The notes beneath the pieces were generated by a model that made no database searches, was not told where the DNA came from, and saw only the letters and a list, made by a program, of their open reading frames with translations. A program made the translations under genes and the position numbers. From Dokdonella_A ginsengisoli (lineage in GTDB: Bacteria; Pseudomonadota; Gammaproteobacteria; Xanthomonadales; Rhodanobacteraceae), in contig NZ_JBHSHD010000008.1 of assembly GCF_042652785.1 (NCBI RefSeq), positions 398,599-462,598 of the forward strand: a stretch of 64,000 bases of DNA, read 5' to 3'. The number at the start of each line of letters is the position of its first letter. The stretch's first letter is position 1. Shown here one piece after another: positions 42,973 through 52,079 of this stretch.

Positions 42973-45464
42973 AGCGTCGCGCATCCGCCGGTGCGGATGT
43001 TCGCGAACGCTATCTCGACCGCCTCGGCCTGGCAGCCGCGCGGCGCGAATCGCTGCTGCGCGAAAGCGCCGGCGACGATCCGGCCGACGGCATGGCGCGG
43101 CTGCACGAGGCATTGGCCGACGACGCGCCGCACGAGGCGAACCCGGCGCAGGCCTCGCTGACCGCGCGGCTGCGGCTGGCCGGCGCCGCCGCCGGTCGCG
43201 CGGTGGTCGTCGACGATCCGCGCCGCGGCCTGCGCCTGCTGTCGGCGCCGCCGCTGCATCGCGCCTCGATGACGCCGGGCCTGTGGCCGCCGCCGGGCCT
43301 GATCGCGCTGCCGTCGTGGCTGCGCCGCCGGCGCGCGGCACAGCCGCGCCGCGACGACGGTCGCGACGAGCCGCCCGCGCCGGCCGACTGGCAGCGCGCC
43401 GCGACAGTGCGCCGCGTGCTGCTGCTCGGCATGGTGCTGGCGCAGTCGTATTTCGCCACCAGCGCGATGGTCGGCGTGCTGCCCTACCACGGCACCAAGC
43501 CGATGGAGATGGCGGTGCTGGTGCTGTTCGCGATCCTGATCGGCTGGGTCTCGGCCGGCTTCTGGACCGCGCTGGCCGGCTTCGTGCTGCTGGTGCGCGG
43601 CCGCGACCGCTACGCGATCTCGGCGCGCCACATGGCCGGACGGCCGATCCCGCCCGAGGCGCGCACCGCGATCGTGATGCCGATCTGCAACGAGGACGTC
43701 GCGCGCGTGTTCGCCGGCCTGCGCGCGACCTGCGCCTCGCTGGCGCAGACCGGCGAGATCGAGCGCTTCGACTTCTTCGTGCTCAGCGATTCCAGCGACG
43801 CCGACATCCGCGTCGCCGAGCGCGAGGCCTGGCTCGACCTGCAGGGCTCGCTGCCGGCCGGGCGCGTCTACTACCGCCGCCGCCAGCACCGCATCAAGCG
43901 CAAGAGCGGCAACGTCGCCGACTTCTGCCGCCGCTGGGGTCGCGACTACCGCTACATGGTGGTGCTCGACGCCGACAGCGTGATGAGCGGCAACTGCCTG
44001 GTCGAACTGGTGCGCCTGATGGAGGCGAACCCGAACGCCGGCATCGTGCAGACCGCGCCGCGCGCGGCCGGACGCGAGACGCTGTATTCGCGCATCCAGC
44101 AGTTCGCCACGCGCGTGTACGGCCCGCTGTTCGTCACCGGCCTGCACTTCTGGCAGCTGGGCGAATCGCACTACTGGGGCCACAACGCGATCATCCGCGT
44201 CGCACCGTTCATGCGGCACTGCGCGCTCGGCCGCCTGCCCGGCGGCGGCGCCGGACTGGGCCGGGAAATCCTCTCGCACGACTTCGTCGAAGCGGCGCTG
44301 ATGCGCCGCGCCGGCTGGGCCGTGTGGATCGCCTACGAGCTGTCGGGCAGCTACGAGGAGATGCCGCCGAACCTGCTCGACGAGCTCAAGCGCGACCGCC
44401 GCTGGTGCCAGGGCAACCTGATCAACTCGCGCCTGTTCTTCGCGCAGGGCCTGCATCCGGCGCACCGCGCCGTGTTCGTGACCGGCGTGATGGCCTACCT
44501 GTCGGCGCCGCTGTGGTTTGCGTTCCTGCTGCTGTCGACCGTGCTGCTGGCCATCCACACGCTGTCGGAGCCGACCTACTTCACCGCGCCCAACCAGCTT
44601 TTCCCGCTCTGGCCCGAGTGGCATCCGGCGCGCGCGATCGGCCTGTTCGGCGTCACCGCGACCTTGCTGTTCCTGCCGAAGATCCTCAGCGTCGCGCTGA
44701 TCGCGCTGAAGGACGCCAGGCCGTTCGGCGGCGCCGTGCGCCTGGCCGTCAGCGTGCTGCTGGAGATCGTCTTCTCCGCGCTGCTCGCGCCGATCCGCAT
44801 GCTGTTCCACACCCGCTTCATCGGCGCCGCCCTGGTCGGCTGGGCGGTGCAGTGGAAGTCGCCGCCGCGCGACGACGCGCAGACAACCTGGCGCGAAGCC
44901 TTCGCCCGCCACGGCGGCCAGACCGTGCTCGGGCTGGCCTGGCTCGGACTGGTGTACCGGCTCAACCCCGCCTACCTGTGGTGGCTGCTGCCGGTGGCCG
45001 GAGCGATGGCGCTGTCGATTCCGATCTCGGTGTACTCCAGCCGCGTCACGCTCGGCCGGCGCGCGCGTGTCGCGCGCCTGTTCCTGATCCCGGAAGAATC
45101 GCATCCGCCACGCGTGCTGCGCCGCATGCGCCGCTACGTGCAGCACGCGCCGGCGGTGCCGCGCTTCGTCGACGCGGTCGTCGATCCGCTGCGCAACGCG
45201 ATCGCCTGCGCCGCCGACGTCGCGCGCACCGAGCACTCCGAGGCGGTGCAGCGCACGCATGCGGAAGTCGTCGAGCGCGCCTTGCGCGACGGGCCGGCGG
45301 CGCTCGACGAGAACGACCGCAACGCCCTGCTGCGCGACGCGCAGGCGCTGTCGCGTCTGCATTTCGCCGTGTGGTCCTCGCCGGCAGCGCACTCCGACTG
45401 GCTCGCCGCGCCACTGGCGCCGCCGCCGCGGCGCGCGGCCCGGGGCGAAGCGGCGCGGGCTTGA
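42969..45464 (+). CDS. opgH: glucan biosynthesis glucosyltransferase H
   Basis: The 831-residue inner membrane GT2 enzyme makes the beta-1,2 glucan backbone from UDP-glucose. It has a GT2 core with FFVLSDSSDAD, VVLDADSVMSGN, LSHDFVEAALMRRAGW and the RDRRWCQGN acceptor motif, with transmembrane helices on both sides, as in E. coli OpgH (847 residues). The GTG at 42969 shares its bases with the opgG stop (GTGA), the same coupling seen at 25292; an ATG at 42945 would add eight residues. A long hairpin follows before opgD. Confidence 0.95.
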   Translation: MKRRASAGADVRERYLDRLGLAAARRESLLRESAGDDPADGMARLHEALADDAPHEANPAQASLTARLRLAGAAAGRAVVVDDPRRGLRLLSAPPLHRASMTPGLWPPPGLIALPSWLRRRRAAQPRRDDGRDEPPAPADWQRAATVRRVLLLGMVLAQSYFATSAMVGVLPYHGTKPMEMAVLVLFAILIGWVSAGFWTALAGFVLLVRGRDRYAISARHMAGRPIPPEARTAIVMPICNEDVARVFAGLRATCASLAQTGEIERFDFFVLSDSSDADIRVAEREAWLDLQGSLPAGRVYYRRRQHRIKRKSGNVADFCRRWGRDYRYMVVLDADSVMSGNCLVELVRLMEANPNAGIVQTAPRAAGRETLYSRIQQFATRVYGPLFVTGLHFWQLGESHYWGHNAIIRVAPFMRHCALGRLPGGGAGLGREILSHDFVEAALMRRAGWAVWIAYELSGSYEEMPPNLLDELKRDRRWCQGNLINSRLFFAQGLHPAHRAVFVTGVMAYLSAPLWFAFLLLSTVLLAIHTLSEPTYFTAPNQLFPLWPEWHPARAIGLFGVTATLLFLPKILSVALIALKDARPFGGAVRLAVSVLLEIVFSALLAPIRMLFHTRFIGAALVGWAVQWKSPPRDDAQTTWREAFARHGGQTVLGLAWLGLVYRLNPAYLWWLLPVAGAMALSIPISVYSSRVTLGRRARVARLFLIPEESHPPRVLRRMRRYVQHAPAVPRFVDAVVDPLRNAIACAADVARTEHSEAVQRTHAEVVERALRDGPAALDENDRNALLRDAQALSRLHFAVWSSPAAHSDWLAAPLAPPPRRAARGEAARA

Positions 45465-45470
45465 TGCTGT

Positions 45471-45612
45471 CCCTTCGTCCGCCCGCGGGATCGACGGCCA
45501 CTCTCCGGCGGCCGGAGGGTGGCGAAGGCCGACGAAGGGAGTCGGAGTGAAGCGCTTCACGTCGAATCCCTCACCCGCGCCTGCGGCGCGACCTCTCCCG
45601 CGCGCGGGAGAG
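45471..45612. repeat. inverted-repeat region between opgH and opgD
   Basis: CCCTTCGTC at 45471-45479 pairs with GACGAAGGG at 45531-45539, enclosing CTCCGG-CGG-CCGGAG at 45503-45517. After it comes CCCTCACCCGCGCC and the palindrome CTCTCCCGC-GC-GCGGGAGAG at 45593-45612, half of the palindromic element family found at 23425 and 28140. Possible attenuator between opgH and opgD. Confidence 0.7.
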
Positions 45613-45683
45613 ATGAGCTTCGAGCAAGGCCCAATCGTGCACGCATCGAACGAGAAGACATCCGAACGTTTCCCGGAGCCCGC

Positions 45684-47258
45684 ATGAACCGCCGCGACCT
45701 CTTGACCGCTTCCTCCTACCTGCTCGCCACCCTGCCCCTGCTCGGCCGCGCCGCGACGCGACCCGGCAGCGCACCGTTCGAGCCGAAACGCTTCGACTAC
45801 GCCGCGCTGAAGGGCCATGCGCGCGGGCTGGCCGAGCGGCCGTTCGTCGCGCCGAACCTCGACATCCCGCGCGTGCTGACCGCACTGGACTGGGACCACT
45901 ACCAGGCGATCCGTCCGGATCCGGCGCACGCGCTGTGGGCCGACCGGCGCGACTCGCGCTTCCGCGCGCAGTTCTTCCACCTCGGCATGCAGTTCCGCCG
46001 TTCCGTGCACGTGTACGAAGTCGTCGACGGCCTCGCGCACGAGGTCGAGTACGACCCGCGCCGCTTCGATCTATCCAGGAGCGGCATCGACGGCGGCAAG
46101 CTGCCGCACGACCTGGGCTACGCCGGCTTCCGCCTGAATTTCCATGGCGACTTCGCGCGCGACGTGGTCGCCTTCCTCGGCGCGAGCTATTTCCGCGCGG
46201 TCGGCGGCTCGCTGCAGTACGGCCTGTCCGCGCGCGGCATCGCGGTCGATTGCGGCCTGCCGCGCGCGGAGGAATTCCCCGACTTCACCACGTTCTGGCT
46301 CGAACGGCCCAAGCCCGATACCGACAGCCTCACGCTGTACGCGCTGCTCGACGGGCCGAGCGTCGCCGGCGCCTACCGTTTCGACATCGCGCCGGGCGAG
46401 CCGCTGACGATGCGCGTGGACGTCGCGCTGTATCCGCGCAAACCCATCGAGCGGCTCGGCATCGCGCCGCTGACCAGCATGTTCCTGGTCGCGCCGCACG
46501 ACCGCCGCATCGGCGACGACTGGCGCCCGGCGATCCACGATTCGGACGGGCTGGCGCTGTGGACCGGCGTCGGCGAGTGGATCTGGCGGCCGCTGGTCAA
46601 TTCGGTCGACGTGCGCGTGAATTCGTTCCTCGACCAGACGCCGCGCGGCTTCGGCCTGATGCAGCGCGACCGCGACTTCGAGCGCTACCAGGACGACGGC
46701 GTGTTCTACGACCGCCGGCCGAGCCTGTGGGTCGAGCCGCTGTCGGGCTTCGGCAAGGGCGCGGTGCAGCTGGTCGAGCTGCCGGCGCCCGACGAGACGC
46801 GCGACAACATCGTCGCCTACTGGAAACCCGAAGCGACACCGCAGCCGGGACAGGAACTGCTGTACTCCTACCGCCTGTACTGGGGCGAGAAGATGCCGGC
46901 CACTCCACCGCTGGCGCAGGTGGCGATGACCTGGACCGGCATCGGCGGGCCGCCGGGCGTCACGCGCACGTATTTCTCGTGGAAGTTCGTCGTCGACTTC
47001 GCCGGCGAGGCGCTGGCGAAGCTGCCGCGCGACACGAAGATCGAGCCGGTCATCTCGATCTCGCGCGGACGCACCGAAACCGTCTCGGCGCGCCCGCTGG
47101 ACTCGATCCGCGGCTGGCGCGTGATGTTCGACGTGGTGCCGGACGACAGCGTCGAGCCGATCGACCTGCGCGTGTTCCTGCGCGACGCGAAGCAGCAGCC
47201 ATTGAGCGAGACCTGGCTGTACCAGTGGACGCCGCCGCCTCCGGCGGCGCGGCGCTGA
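45684..47258 (+). CDS. opgD: glucan biosynthesis protein D
   Basis: The 524-residue protein has a twin-arginine-type start (MNRRDLLTASSYLLATLPLL) and the OpgG/OpgD fold with LDWDHYQAIRPDPAHALW, DLGYAGFRLNFHGD, FLGASYFRAVGGSLQYGLSARGIAVD and FLVAPHDRRIGDDWRPAIHDSDGLAL. E. coli OpgD, a Tat substrate, controls glucan backbone length in the periplasm. It is paralogous to OpgG at 41440, and together with OpgH the three make the osmoregulated glucan. ATG 45684 follows CCCGGAGCC; the longer reading is an extension through the inverted repeat. Confidence 0.95.
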   Translation: MNRRDLLTASSYLLATLPLLGRAATRPGSAPFEPKRFDYAALKGHARGLAERPFVAPNLDIPRVLTALDWDHYQAIRPDPAHALWADRRDSRFRAQFFHLGMQFRRSVHVYEVVDGLAHEVEYDPRRFDLSRSGIDGGKLPHDLGYAGFRLNFHGDFARDVVAFLGASYFRAVGGSLQYGLSARGIAVDCGLPRAEEFPDFTTFWLERPKPDTDSLTLYALLDGPSVAGAYRFDIAPGEPLTMRVDVALYPRKPIERLGIAPLTSMFLVAPHDRRIGDDWRPAIHDSDGLALWTGVGEWIWRPLVNSVDVRVNSFLDQTPRGFGLMQRDRDFERYQDDGVFYDRRPSLWVEPLSGFGKGAVQLVELPAPDETRDNIVAYWKPEATPQPGQELLYSYRLYWGEKMPATPPLAQVAMTWTGIGGPPGVTRTYFSWKFVVDFAGEALAKLPRDTKIEPVISISRGRTETVSARPLDSIRGWRVMFDVVPDDSVEPIDLRVFLRDAKQQPLSETWLYQWTPPPPAARR

Positions 47259-47323
47259 GCCGTCTGCCGGCGAGCCACCTGCTGCGGAAGCGGTCTCCCG
47301 GCCACCGGCCCCAAACCCTTTCG

Positions 47324-47618
47324 CCGTCATGCCCGCGAACGCGGGAATCCATTGCACGTGGCCGCCCGAGGGCACGATGGATGCCCGCGTTCGCGGGCAT
47401 GACGCCGCTTCGGGTTCGGGGCATCGCCTTCGCGGGGATGACGCTGCTCCGGGATCGAGGCATCGCCTTCAGGGGTGCAGCCCGCCACACGCCGCAGCTT
47501 GGCCGCGACTTCCATACGCAGCGCCGCCCCGACAGCGAATCCACGTACTCCCGCCGTCATTCCCGCGAACGCGGGAATCCATTGCGACCGCCGCGCGCGG
47601 CAACCCGCGCGGCATGAC
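47324..47618. repeat. cluster of GTCATNCCCGCGAACGCGGG-type palindromic repeats
   Basis: The 413 bases between opgD and yjfI hold no gene but at least four units: CCGTCATGCCCGCGAACGCG... at 47324-47355, its inverted form ATGCCCGCGTTCGCGGGCATGACG at 47380-47403, a decayed inverted unit near 47415-47443 and CCGTCATTCCCGCGAACGCG... at 47554-47586. A single copy is also at 58253-58274. These are dispersed repeats with no obvious transposase. Confidence 0.8.
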
Positions 47619-47645
47619 CAATGTCACTGGCTCTTGCTTTTCCTC

Positions 47646-47666
47646 ACAAGTAACGTTACTTGTAAC
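47646..47666. promoter_or_regulatory. perfect 18-base palindrome just upstream of the yjfI-like operon
   Basis: ACAAGTAACGTTACTTGT at 47646-47663 is a perfect inverted repeat in a very GC-rich genome, and GTTAC-TT-GTAAC at 47655-47666 overlaps it, giving three alternating half-sites. It ends 6-9 bases before the ATG at 47672, where a repressor would block translation initiation or transcription. It is a candidate operator; the regulator is unknown. Confidence 0.6.
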
Positions 47667-47671
47667 AACCG

Positions 47672-48307
47672 ATGAACCGAATGCCCGCCCGATCCCCGTC
47701 CGCATCCGCGCGCAGCCAGCGGGCCTTCCGCGAACGCATGCGCGAGAAGGGCCTGGTCGCGCGCCAGGTCTTCATCCGGCCACAACACCGCGAGATTCTC
47801 GCCACCCTCGAGCTCGCGCTGCGCGAGCCGGTGCTTCCCGACCGCTACCGCCACCTGGAGGCGTATTCCGCCATGACCCAAGCCTGGACCACCCCTGCCC
47901 TGCACGAGGCGCTCGCCGAGCACGTGCTGCGCGAGAAACTGCCGTTCCAGCTCACGCTCGAGCACGGCGCCGACCCGACCATCGCGATCTCGCTGCCCGA
48001 ACAGGGCGATCTCGTCATCCACCTGGCCGCTTCGGGCGAGCAGCTGTTCGTCTCGACCCCGCTGTGCGTCGGCTCGCAGGTCAGGGACCGCGCAGCGTTC
48101 AACGACGCCTGCCTGCGCCTGAACCCGATCAACCCGCTGTCCAACATCGGCCTGCAGTCGCTCGACGGCGAGGACGTCTACGTGGTGTTCGGCGAACTGT
48201 CCACGCGCTCGCCGCTGGCCAACATCGTCGAGGAAATCGAGGTGCTCGCGCAGAACACGCTGGACGCCGCCGAGGCCCTGCACGGCTATCTGAGCGACCG
48301 TCCCTGA
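47672..48307 (+). CDS. yjfI: YjfI-like DUF2170 protein, first gene of operon
   Basis: The 211-residue protein has a basic N-terminus that could act in nucleic acid or membrane contact (RSQRAFRERMREKGLVARQVFI) and the DUF2170 domain with VSTPLCVGSQVRDRAAFNDACLRLNPINPLSNIGLQSL and VVFGELSTRSPLANIVEEIEVL. E. coli YjfI is the matching family. The DUF2170 function is unknown. It begins the yjfIJKLMC-type series here, in the same gene order as in E. coli. A second ATG at 47681 is equally possible. Confidence 0.8.
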   Translation: MNRMPARSPSASARSQRAFRERMREKGLVARQVFIRPQHREILATLELALREPVLPDRYRHLEAYSAMTQAWTTPALHEALAEHVLREKLPFQLTLEHGADPTIAISLPEQGDLVIHLAASGEQLFVSTPLCVGSQVRDRAAFNDACLRLNPINPLSNIGLQSLDGEDVYVVFGELSTRSPLANIVEEIEVLAQNTLDAAEALHGYLSDRP

Positions 48308-48390
48308 GCGTCTCGTCGCCGGCACCCCGATGATTCCGGAGCGGCCGTCCGCGGCCGTACTTCTCAAGAACATCCTCCACGAGAAAACGC

Positions 48391-49161
48391 ATGAGCATTC
48401 TTGAAAAGATCCTGACCCTGTTCCGCGGCGCGGCCACCGAAGCCGGCCAGGCCGTGGTCGACCGCAACGCCACGCGCATCCTCGACCAGGAGATCCGCGA
48501 CGCACAGGGCGACAGCCTGCGCGCGAAGGAAGACCTGACCCGGATGATGGCGCAGCAGAAGCTGGCCTCCGACAAGCTCGACGCCAAGCGCGCGAAGAAG
48601 GCCGAGTACGAAAGCCACATCGGCCGCCTGCTCGGCCAGGGCGACCAGGCGCTGGCGCGCGACGTCGCCGCCAAGGTGGCCCAGCTCGAAGGCGAGATCG
48701 CCGCCGAGGAAAAGACGCTGACGACGACCAAGGCCGCGGTCGACAAGCTGCACGGCTCGATCAAGACCGCCGACCGCCGCATCGACAGCCTGCAGCAGCA
48801 GGTCGACCAGGTGAAGGCGAACGAGAGCGTGCTGCGCGCGCAGTCGGCGATCTCGGCGCGCCACAGCGGCCAGAACGCCAAGCTGCGCACCGCGCTCGAT
48901 TCGCTCGAGCGCGTGAAGACGCAGCAGGCCGAACGCGCCGCGCAGATCGAAGCGGCCGACGCGCTCGCTCTTTCCGACGGCGACGGCGATCTGGAAGCAC
49001 GACTCGCCGCGGCCGGCGTCACGCCGGGCCAGGTCAGCGCCGACGCGGTGCTGGCGCGCTACCAGAAGACCGAGGTCGTGCAGCATCCGCGCGAGCAGCT
49101 CGAAGCGCCGCAGGGCGAGGGTTCGCCGCTGCCGGCAACGCACGAGCGCGCGAAGGTCTGA
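48391..49161 (+). CDS. yjfJ: PspA/IM30-family protein (YjfJ-like)
   Basis: The 256-residue protein is a long antiparallel coiled coil of the PspA/Vipp1 (ESCRT-III) family: MSILEKILTLFRGAATEAGQAVVDRNATRILDQEIRDA and repeated KxxLxxK and QQVDQVKANE heptads. PspA members bind anionic membranes and form rods that protect envelope integrity. Start ATG at 48391 follows GAGAAAACGC. It is the second gene of the operon, as in E. coli yjfIJKLMC. Confidence 0.9.
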   Translation: MSILEKILTLFRGAATEAGQAVVDRNATRILDQEIRDAQGDSLRAKEDLTRMMAQQKLASDKLDAKRAKKAEYESHIGRLLGQGDQALARDVAAKVAQLEGEIAAEEKTLTTTKAAVDKLHGSIKTADRRIDSLQQQVDQVKANESVLRAQSAISARHSGQNAKLRTALDSLERVKTQQAERAAQIEAADALALSDGDGDLEARLAAAGVTPGQVSADAVLARYQKTEVVQHPREQLEAPQGEGSPLPATHERAKV

Positions 49162-49188
49162 CGTTCGCACAGCGGGAAAGAAGCGACG

Positions 49189-49845
49189 ATGAGCCACTGG
49201 TTCGACCGCACCTCCGCCTCGAAGGACGCGCCCGGCGCGTTCCCGCTCGGCGCGCGCCTGAAGGGCGCCGTCACGATCGACGCGCTGCCGTTCCGGCTCG
49301 CCGGCGAGGCGTTCGGCTTCGAGTGCCCGGCGAGTCCGCAGATCATCGAAGCGATCGGCGTGATCGACCTCGGCGAAGGTTCGCAGCTGCACCGGCTGTA
49401 CCTGACCGACGACGCGTTCCTGCAGATCGCCAGCACCGGCGCGCCCGGCAGCGAGCGCAACGTCGGCGACGTCGCGCTGTTCGTCTACGTCGATTCGGTC
49501 CATCCGGCCAACCAGGCCGCGTTCCGGCAGTGGGTGCAGCAGGGCTCGCTGCTCGGCGCGGCCACCTACGCCGTCGCCAACCGCGAGTACCACCGCGTCT
49601 GGGGCGAGGGGCCGGACCAGCGCTGGGCGCCGCCGATCGTCTTCGACGAGAACGTGCACAAGACCTCGGCCGGCACGAAGGACTACGACCTCACCTTGTA
49701 CTCGATGCTCTACGAACGCTCGCCCGAGGGCGCCGACCGCAACGAGCTGCTGCTGGTCGCGGCCGAGGATTCCGGGCCGAACCAGTACGTCGTCAGCCTC
49801 GCGCTCGGCGTGCCCCTGACGACCGCCGAGTTTGAAATCACCTGA
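49189..49845 (+). CDS. yjfK: YjfK-like DUF2491 protein
   Basis: The 218-residue protein MSHWFDRTSASKDAPGAFPLGARL has the DUF2491 pattern with LHRLYLTDDAFLQIAS, DVALFVYVDSVHP and NELLLVAAEDSGPNQYVVSLALGVPLTTAEFEIT at the C-terminus, matching E. coli YjfK. Function unknown, but it is consistently linked to YjfJ and YjfL. 28 bases after yjfJ; GGGAAAGAAGC precedes the ATG. Confidence 0.85.
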   Translation: MSHWFDRTSASKDAPGAFPLGARLKGAVTIDALPFRLAGEAFGFECPASPQIIEAIGVIDLGEGSQLHRLYLTDDAFLQIASTGAPGSERNVGDVALFVYVDSVHPANQAAFRQWVQQGSLLGAATYAVANREYHRVWGEGPDQRWAPPIVFDENVHKTSAGTKDYDLTLYSMLYERSPEGADRNELLLVAAEDSGPNQYVVSLALGVPLTTAEFEIT

Positions 49846-49858
49846 CCGGGAAACCCCC

Positions 49859-50272
49859 ATGTCCATCGACCTCGCTCCCTCCCTGGCCACCCTGCCGAAC
49901 TTCCTCGCCTACTTCGCACTGGCGATCGTGCTGGCGGTGCTGTTCCTGGTCGTTTACGTCTGGATCACGCCGCATCGCGAACTGGCGCTGATCCGCGCCG
50001 ACAAGCCGGCGGCGGCGATCTCCTTCGGCGGCGCCTTCCTCGGCTTCGTGATCCCGCTCGCCTCGGCGATCTCGCAATCGGTCGGCCTGGTCGACTGCGC
50101 GGTGTGGGGCCTGGTCGCCTTGATCGTGCAGGCGCTGACCTTCTTCGCCGTGCGCCTGCTGCTGCCGGACCTGCCGGCGCGGATCGAGCGCGACGAGCGC
50201 GCCGCCGCGATCCTGGTCGCCGCGCTGTCGATCGGCGTCGGCGTGCTCAACGCCGCCTGCATGACGTACTGA
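49859..50272 (+). CDS. yjfL: YjfL-like DUF350 membrane protein
   Basis: The 137-residue protein has four transmembrane helices and the DUF350 signatures FGGAFLGFVIPLASAISQSVGLVDCAVWG and LLLPDLPARIERDERAAAILVAALSIGVGVLNAA. It is an inner-membrane protein of unknown role, linked to PspA-like proteins in this operon type. Start ATG 49859 lies 13 bases after the yjfK stop; the longer in-frame start lies in yjfK. Confidence 0.9.
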   Translation: MSIDLAPSLATLPNFLAYFALAIVLAVLFLVVYVWITPHRELALIRADKPAAAISFGGAFLGFVIPLASAISQSVGLVDCAVWGLVALIVQALTFFAVRLLLPDLPARIERDERAAAILVAALSIGVGVLNAACMTY

Positions 50273-50303
50273 CCGGCTCCCGGAGCGCACAGGAGAACCC
50301 CGC

Positions 50304-50903
50304 ATGAAACGTTCCCGCCAACTCGCCCTGCTCGCGGTCGCGCAGACGCCGTGGGCGCTGGTCGGCTGCGGCGCACAGGACGCGCAGCCGCAGGCGATGA
50401 CCAAGCAAGGCTTCTACACCAGCGTCGAAGCCTGCGAACGCGACGGCAACAGCGCCGAGCTGTGCCGGCGCGCCTCGCAGGCCGCCGACACGGCCAGCAC
50501 GAACGATGCGCCGCGCTACAAGAGCAAGGCCGACTGCATCGCCGAGTACGGCGACCTGTGCACCGAGAAGCGCGAAGCCAGTGGCGGTTTCTGGATGCCG
50601 CTGATGACCGGCTTCATGCTGTCGCAGATGCTCTCGCCGGGGCGCGCGCCGACCTATCTGGACTCCAATCCGATCTACCGCACGCGCGCCGGCCAGTACA
50701 CCGAGGCGTACCGCGACCGCGATCGCGGCGGCGGTGGCTACGTCGGCGGCGGCACCTACGGCACGAGTGCGCGCGCCGGAGACGGCACGCGCATGCGTCC
50801 GGTCGACATCGCGCCGAACCGCGCGGTGACGATGTCGCGCTCGGGCTTCGGCTCGGCCTCCGCCGCGCGCAGCGGCTGGGGCGGCAGCTCGCGCGGCGGC
50901 TGA
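50304..50903 (+). CDS. yjfM: YjfM-like DUF1190 lipoprotein
   Basis: The 199-residue protein has a lipobox-like LVGCG (residues 18-22), the DUF1190 pattern YTSVEACERDG...CRRASQAADTAS...YKSKADCIAEYGDLC with paired cysteines, FWMPLMTGFMLSQMLSPGRAP, and a long Gly/Ser/Arg-rich C-terminal tail (GGGGYVGGGTYG). It is expected to be an outer- or inner-membrane lipoprotein. E. coli YjfM has a similar layout. It is the fifth gene of the operon. Confidence 0.85.
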   Translation: MKRSRQLALLAVAQTPWALVGCGAQDAQPQAMTKQGFYTSVEACERDGNSAELCRRASQAADTASTNDAPRYKSKADCIAEYGDLCTEKREASGGFWMPLMTGFMLSQMLSPGRAPTYLDSNPIYRTRAGQYTEAYRDRDRGGGGYVGGGTYGTSARAGDGTRMRPVDIAPNRAVTMSRSGFGSASAARSGWGGSSRGG

Positions 50904-50918
50904 GGCCGGGCGACCGCC

Positions 50919-52079
50919 ATGAAGCGCATCGCGATCGCCGAACGCGACGACTGGCGGCAGACCGCCGAGCGGCTCGGTTTCCGCTTCCACACCATCGACG
51001 GCGCGCCGTACTGGGACGAGCGCGCCTACTACGCCTTCACGCTCGAACAGATCGAGCGCGACATCGAGACGCCCAGCGGCGAGCTGCACGAGATGGCGAT
51101 GGATCTGGTCGCCGAGGCCGTGCGCGACGAGGCGCTGCTGCGCCGGCTGGCGATTCCGCCGCGTTACTGGGACTGGATCGCGCAATCCTGGCGCGAGGCC
51201 TCGCCGCACCTGTACGGCCGCATGGATTTCGCCTACGACGGCGACGGCCCAGCCAAGCTCTACGAGCTGAACTACGACACGCCGACCTCGCTGTACGAAG
51301 CGGCGTTCTTCCAGTGGCTGTGGCTGGAGCAGCAGGTCGAGCGCGGCGCGCTGCCCAAGGGCACCGACCAATACAACCTGATCCAGGAAACGCTGATCGA
51401 GGCGTTCGCGACGATCGCCAAGCGCCTGCCCAAGCCGCTGTATTTTTCCGCCGTGCGCGACTCGCTCGAGGACCAGGGCACGATCGCCTACCTCGCCGAC
51501 TGCGCCGAGCAGGCGGGCCTGGCGACCCGGCGCATCGCCATCGAGGACATCGGCCTGAGCAAGGATGGCTGGTACACCGATACCGACGACGCCGTCATCC
51601 GCGCGATCTTCAAACTGTACCCGCTCGAATTCCTGTTCGAGGAGGAGTTCGGCCCCGCGCTGCCGACCTCGCGCTGCGTGCTGATCGAGCCGCCGTGGAA
51701 GGCGATCCTGAGCAACAAGGGCGTGCTGCCGCTGCTGTGGGAGCGCCATCCCGACCACCCGAACCTGCTGCCGGCGTTCTTCGACGAGCAGCCGGCCGCC
51801 GCGCTGCCGGCCGGCTGGGTGCGCAAGCCGCTGTTCTCGCGCGAAGGCGCCAACATCGAAGTGCACGGCGCGGACGGCGAGATCCTGCGCTCGGACGGCC
51901 CCTACGACGACGCGCCGTTCATCCGGCAGGCGTTCCATCCGCTGCCGAAGTTCGACGGCGGCTATCCGCTGGTCGGCAGCTGGGTGGTCGCCGACCGCCC
52001 CTGCGGCCTGGGCGTGCGCGAGGACGCCTCGCTGATCACGCAGGACACCTCGCGCTTCGTGCCGCACGTGATCGGATAG
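50919..52079 (+). CDS. yjfC: YjfC-like glutathionylspermidine synthase family ATP-grasp enzyme
   Basis: The 386-residue protein has the glutathionylspermidine synthase-type pre-ATP-grasp fold with GRMDFAYDGDGPAKLYELNYDTPTSLYEAAFFQW and the ATP-grasp elements WKAILSNKGVLPLLWERHPDHPNLLPAFF, KPLFSREGANIEV and GSWVVADRPCGLGVREDASLITQDTSRFVPHVI. It would ligate a peptide or glutathione carboxylate to an amine using ATP; E. coli YjfC and YgiC are homologues. The amide partner is unknown. 15 bases after yjfM, closing the operon; its 3-prime end overlaps an antisense gene. Confidence 0.9.
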   Translation: MKRIAIAERDDWRQTAERLGFRFHTIDGAPYWDERAYYAFTLEQIERDIETPSGELHEMAMDLVAEAVRDEALLRRLAIPPRYWDWIAQSWREASPHLYGRMDFAYDGDGPAKLYELNYDTPTSLYEAAFFQWLWLEQQVERGALPKGTDQYNLIQETLIEAFATIAKRLPKPLYFSAVRDSLEDQGTIAYLADCAEQAGLATRRIAIEDIGLSKDGWYTDTDDAVIRAIFKLYPLEFLFEEEFGPALPTSRCVLIEPPWKAILSNKGVLPLLWERHPDHPNLLPAFFDEQPAAALPAGWVRKPLFSREGANIEVHGADGEILRSDGPYDDAPFIRQAFHPLPKFDGGYPLVGSWVVADRPCGLGVREDASLITQDTSRFVPHVIG

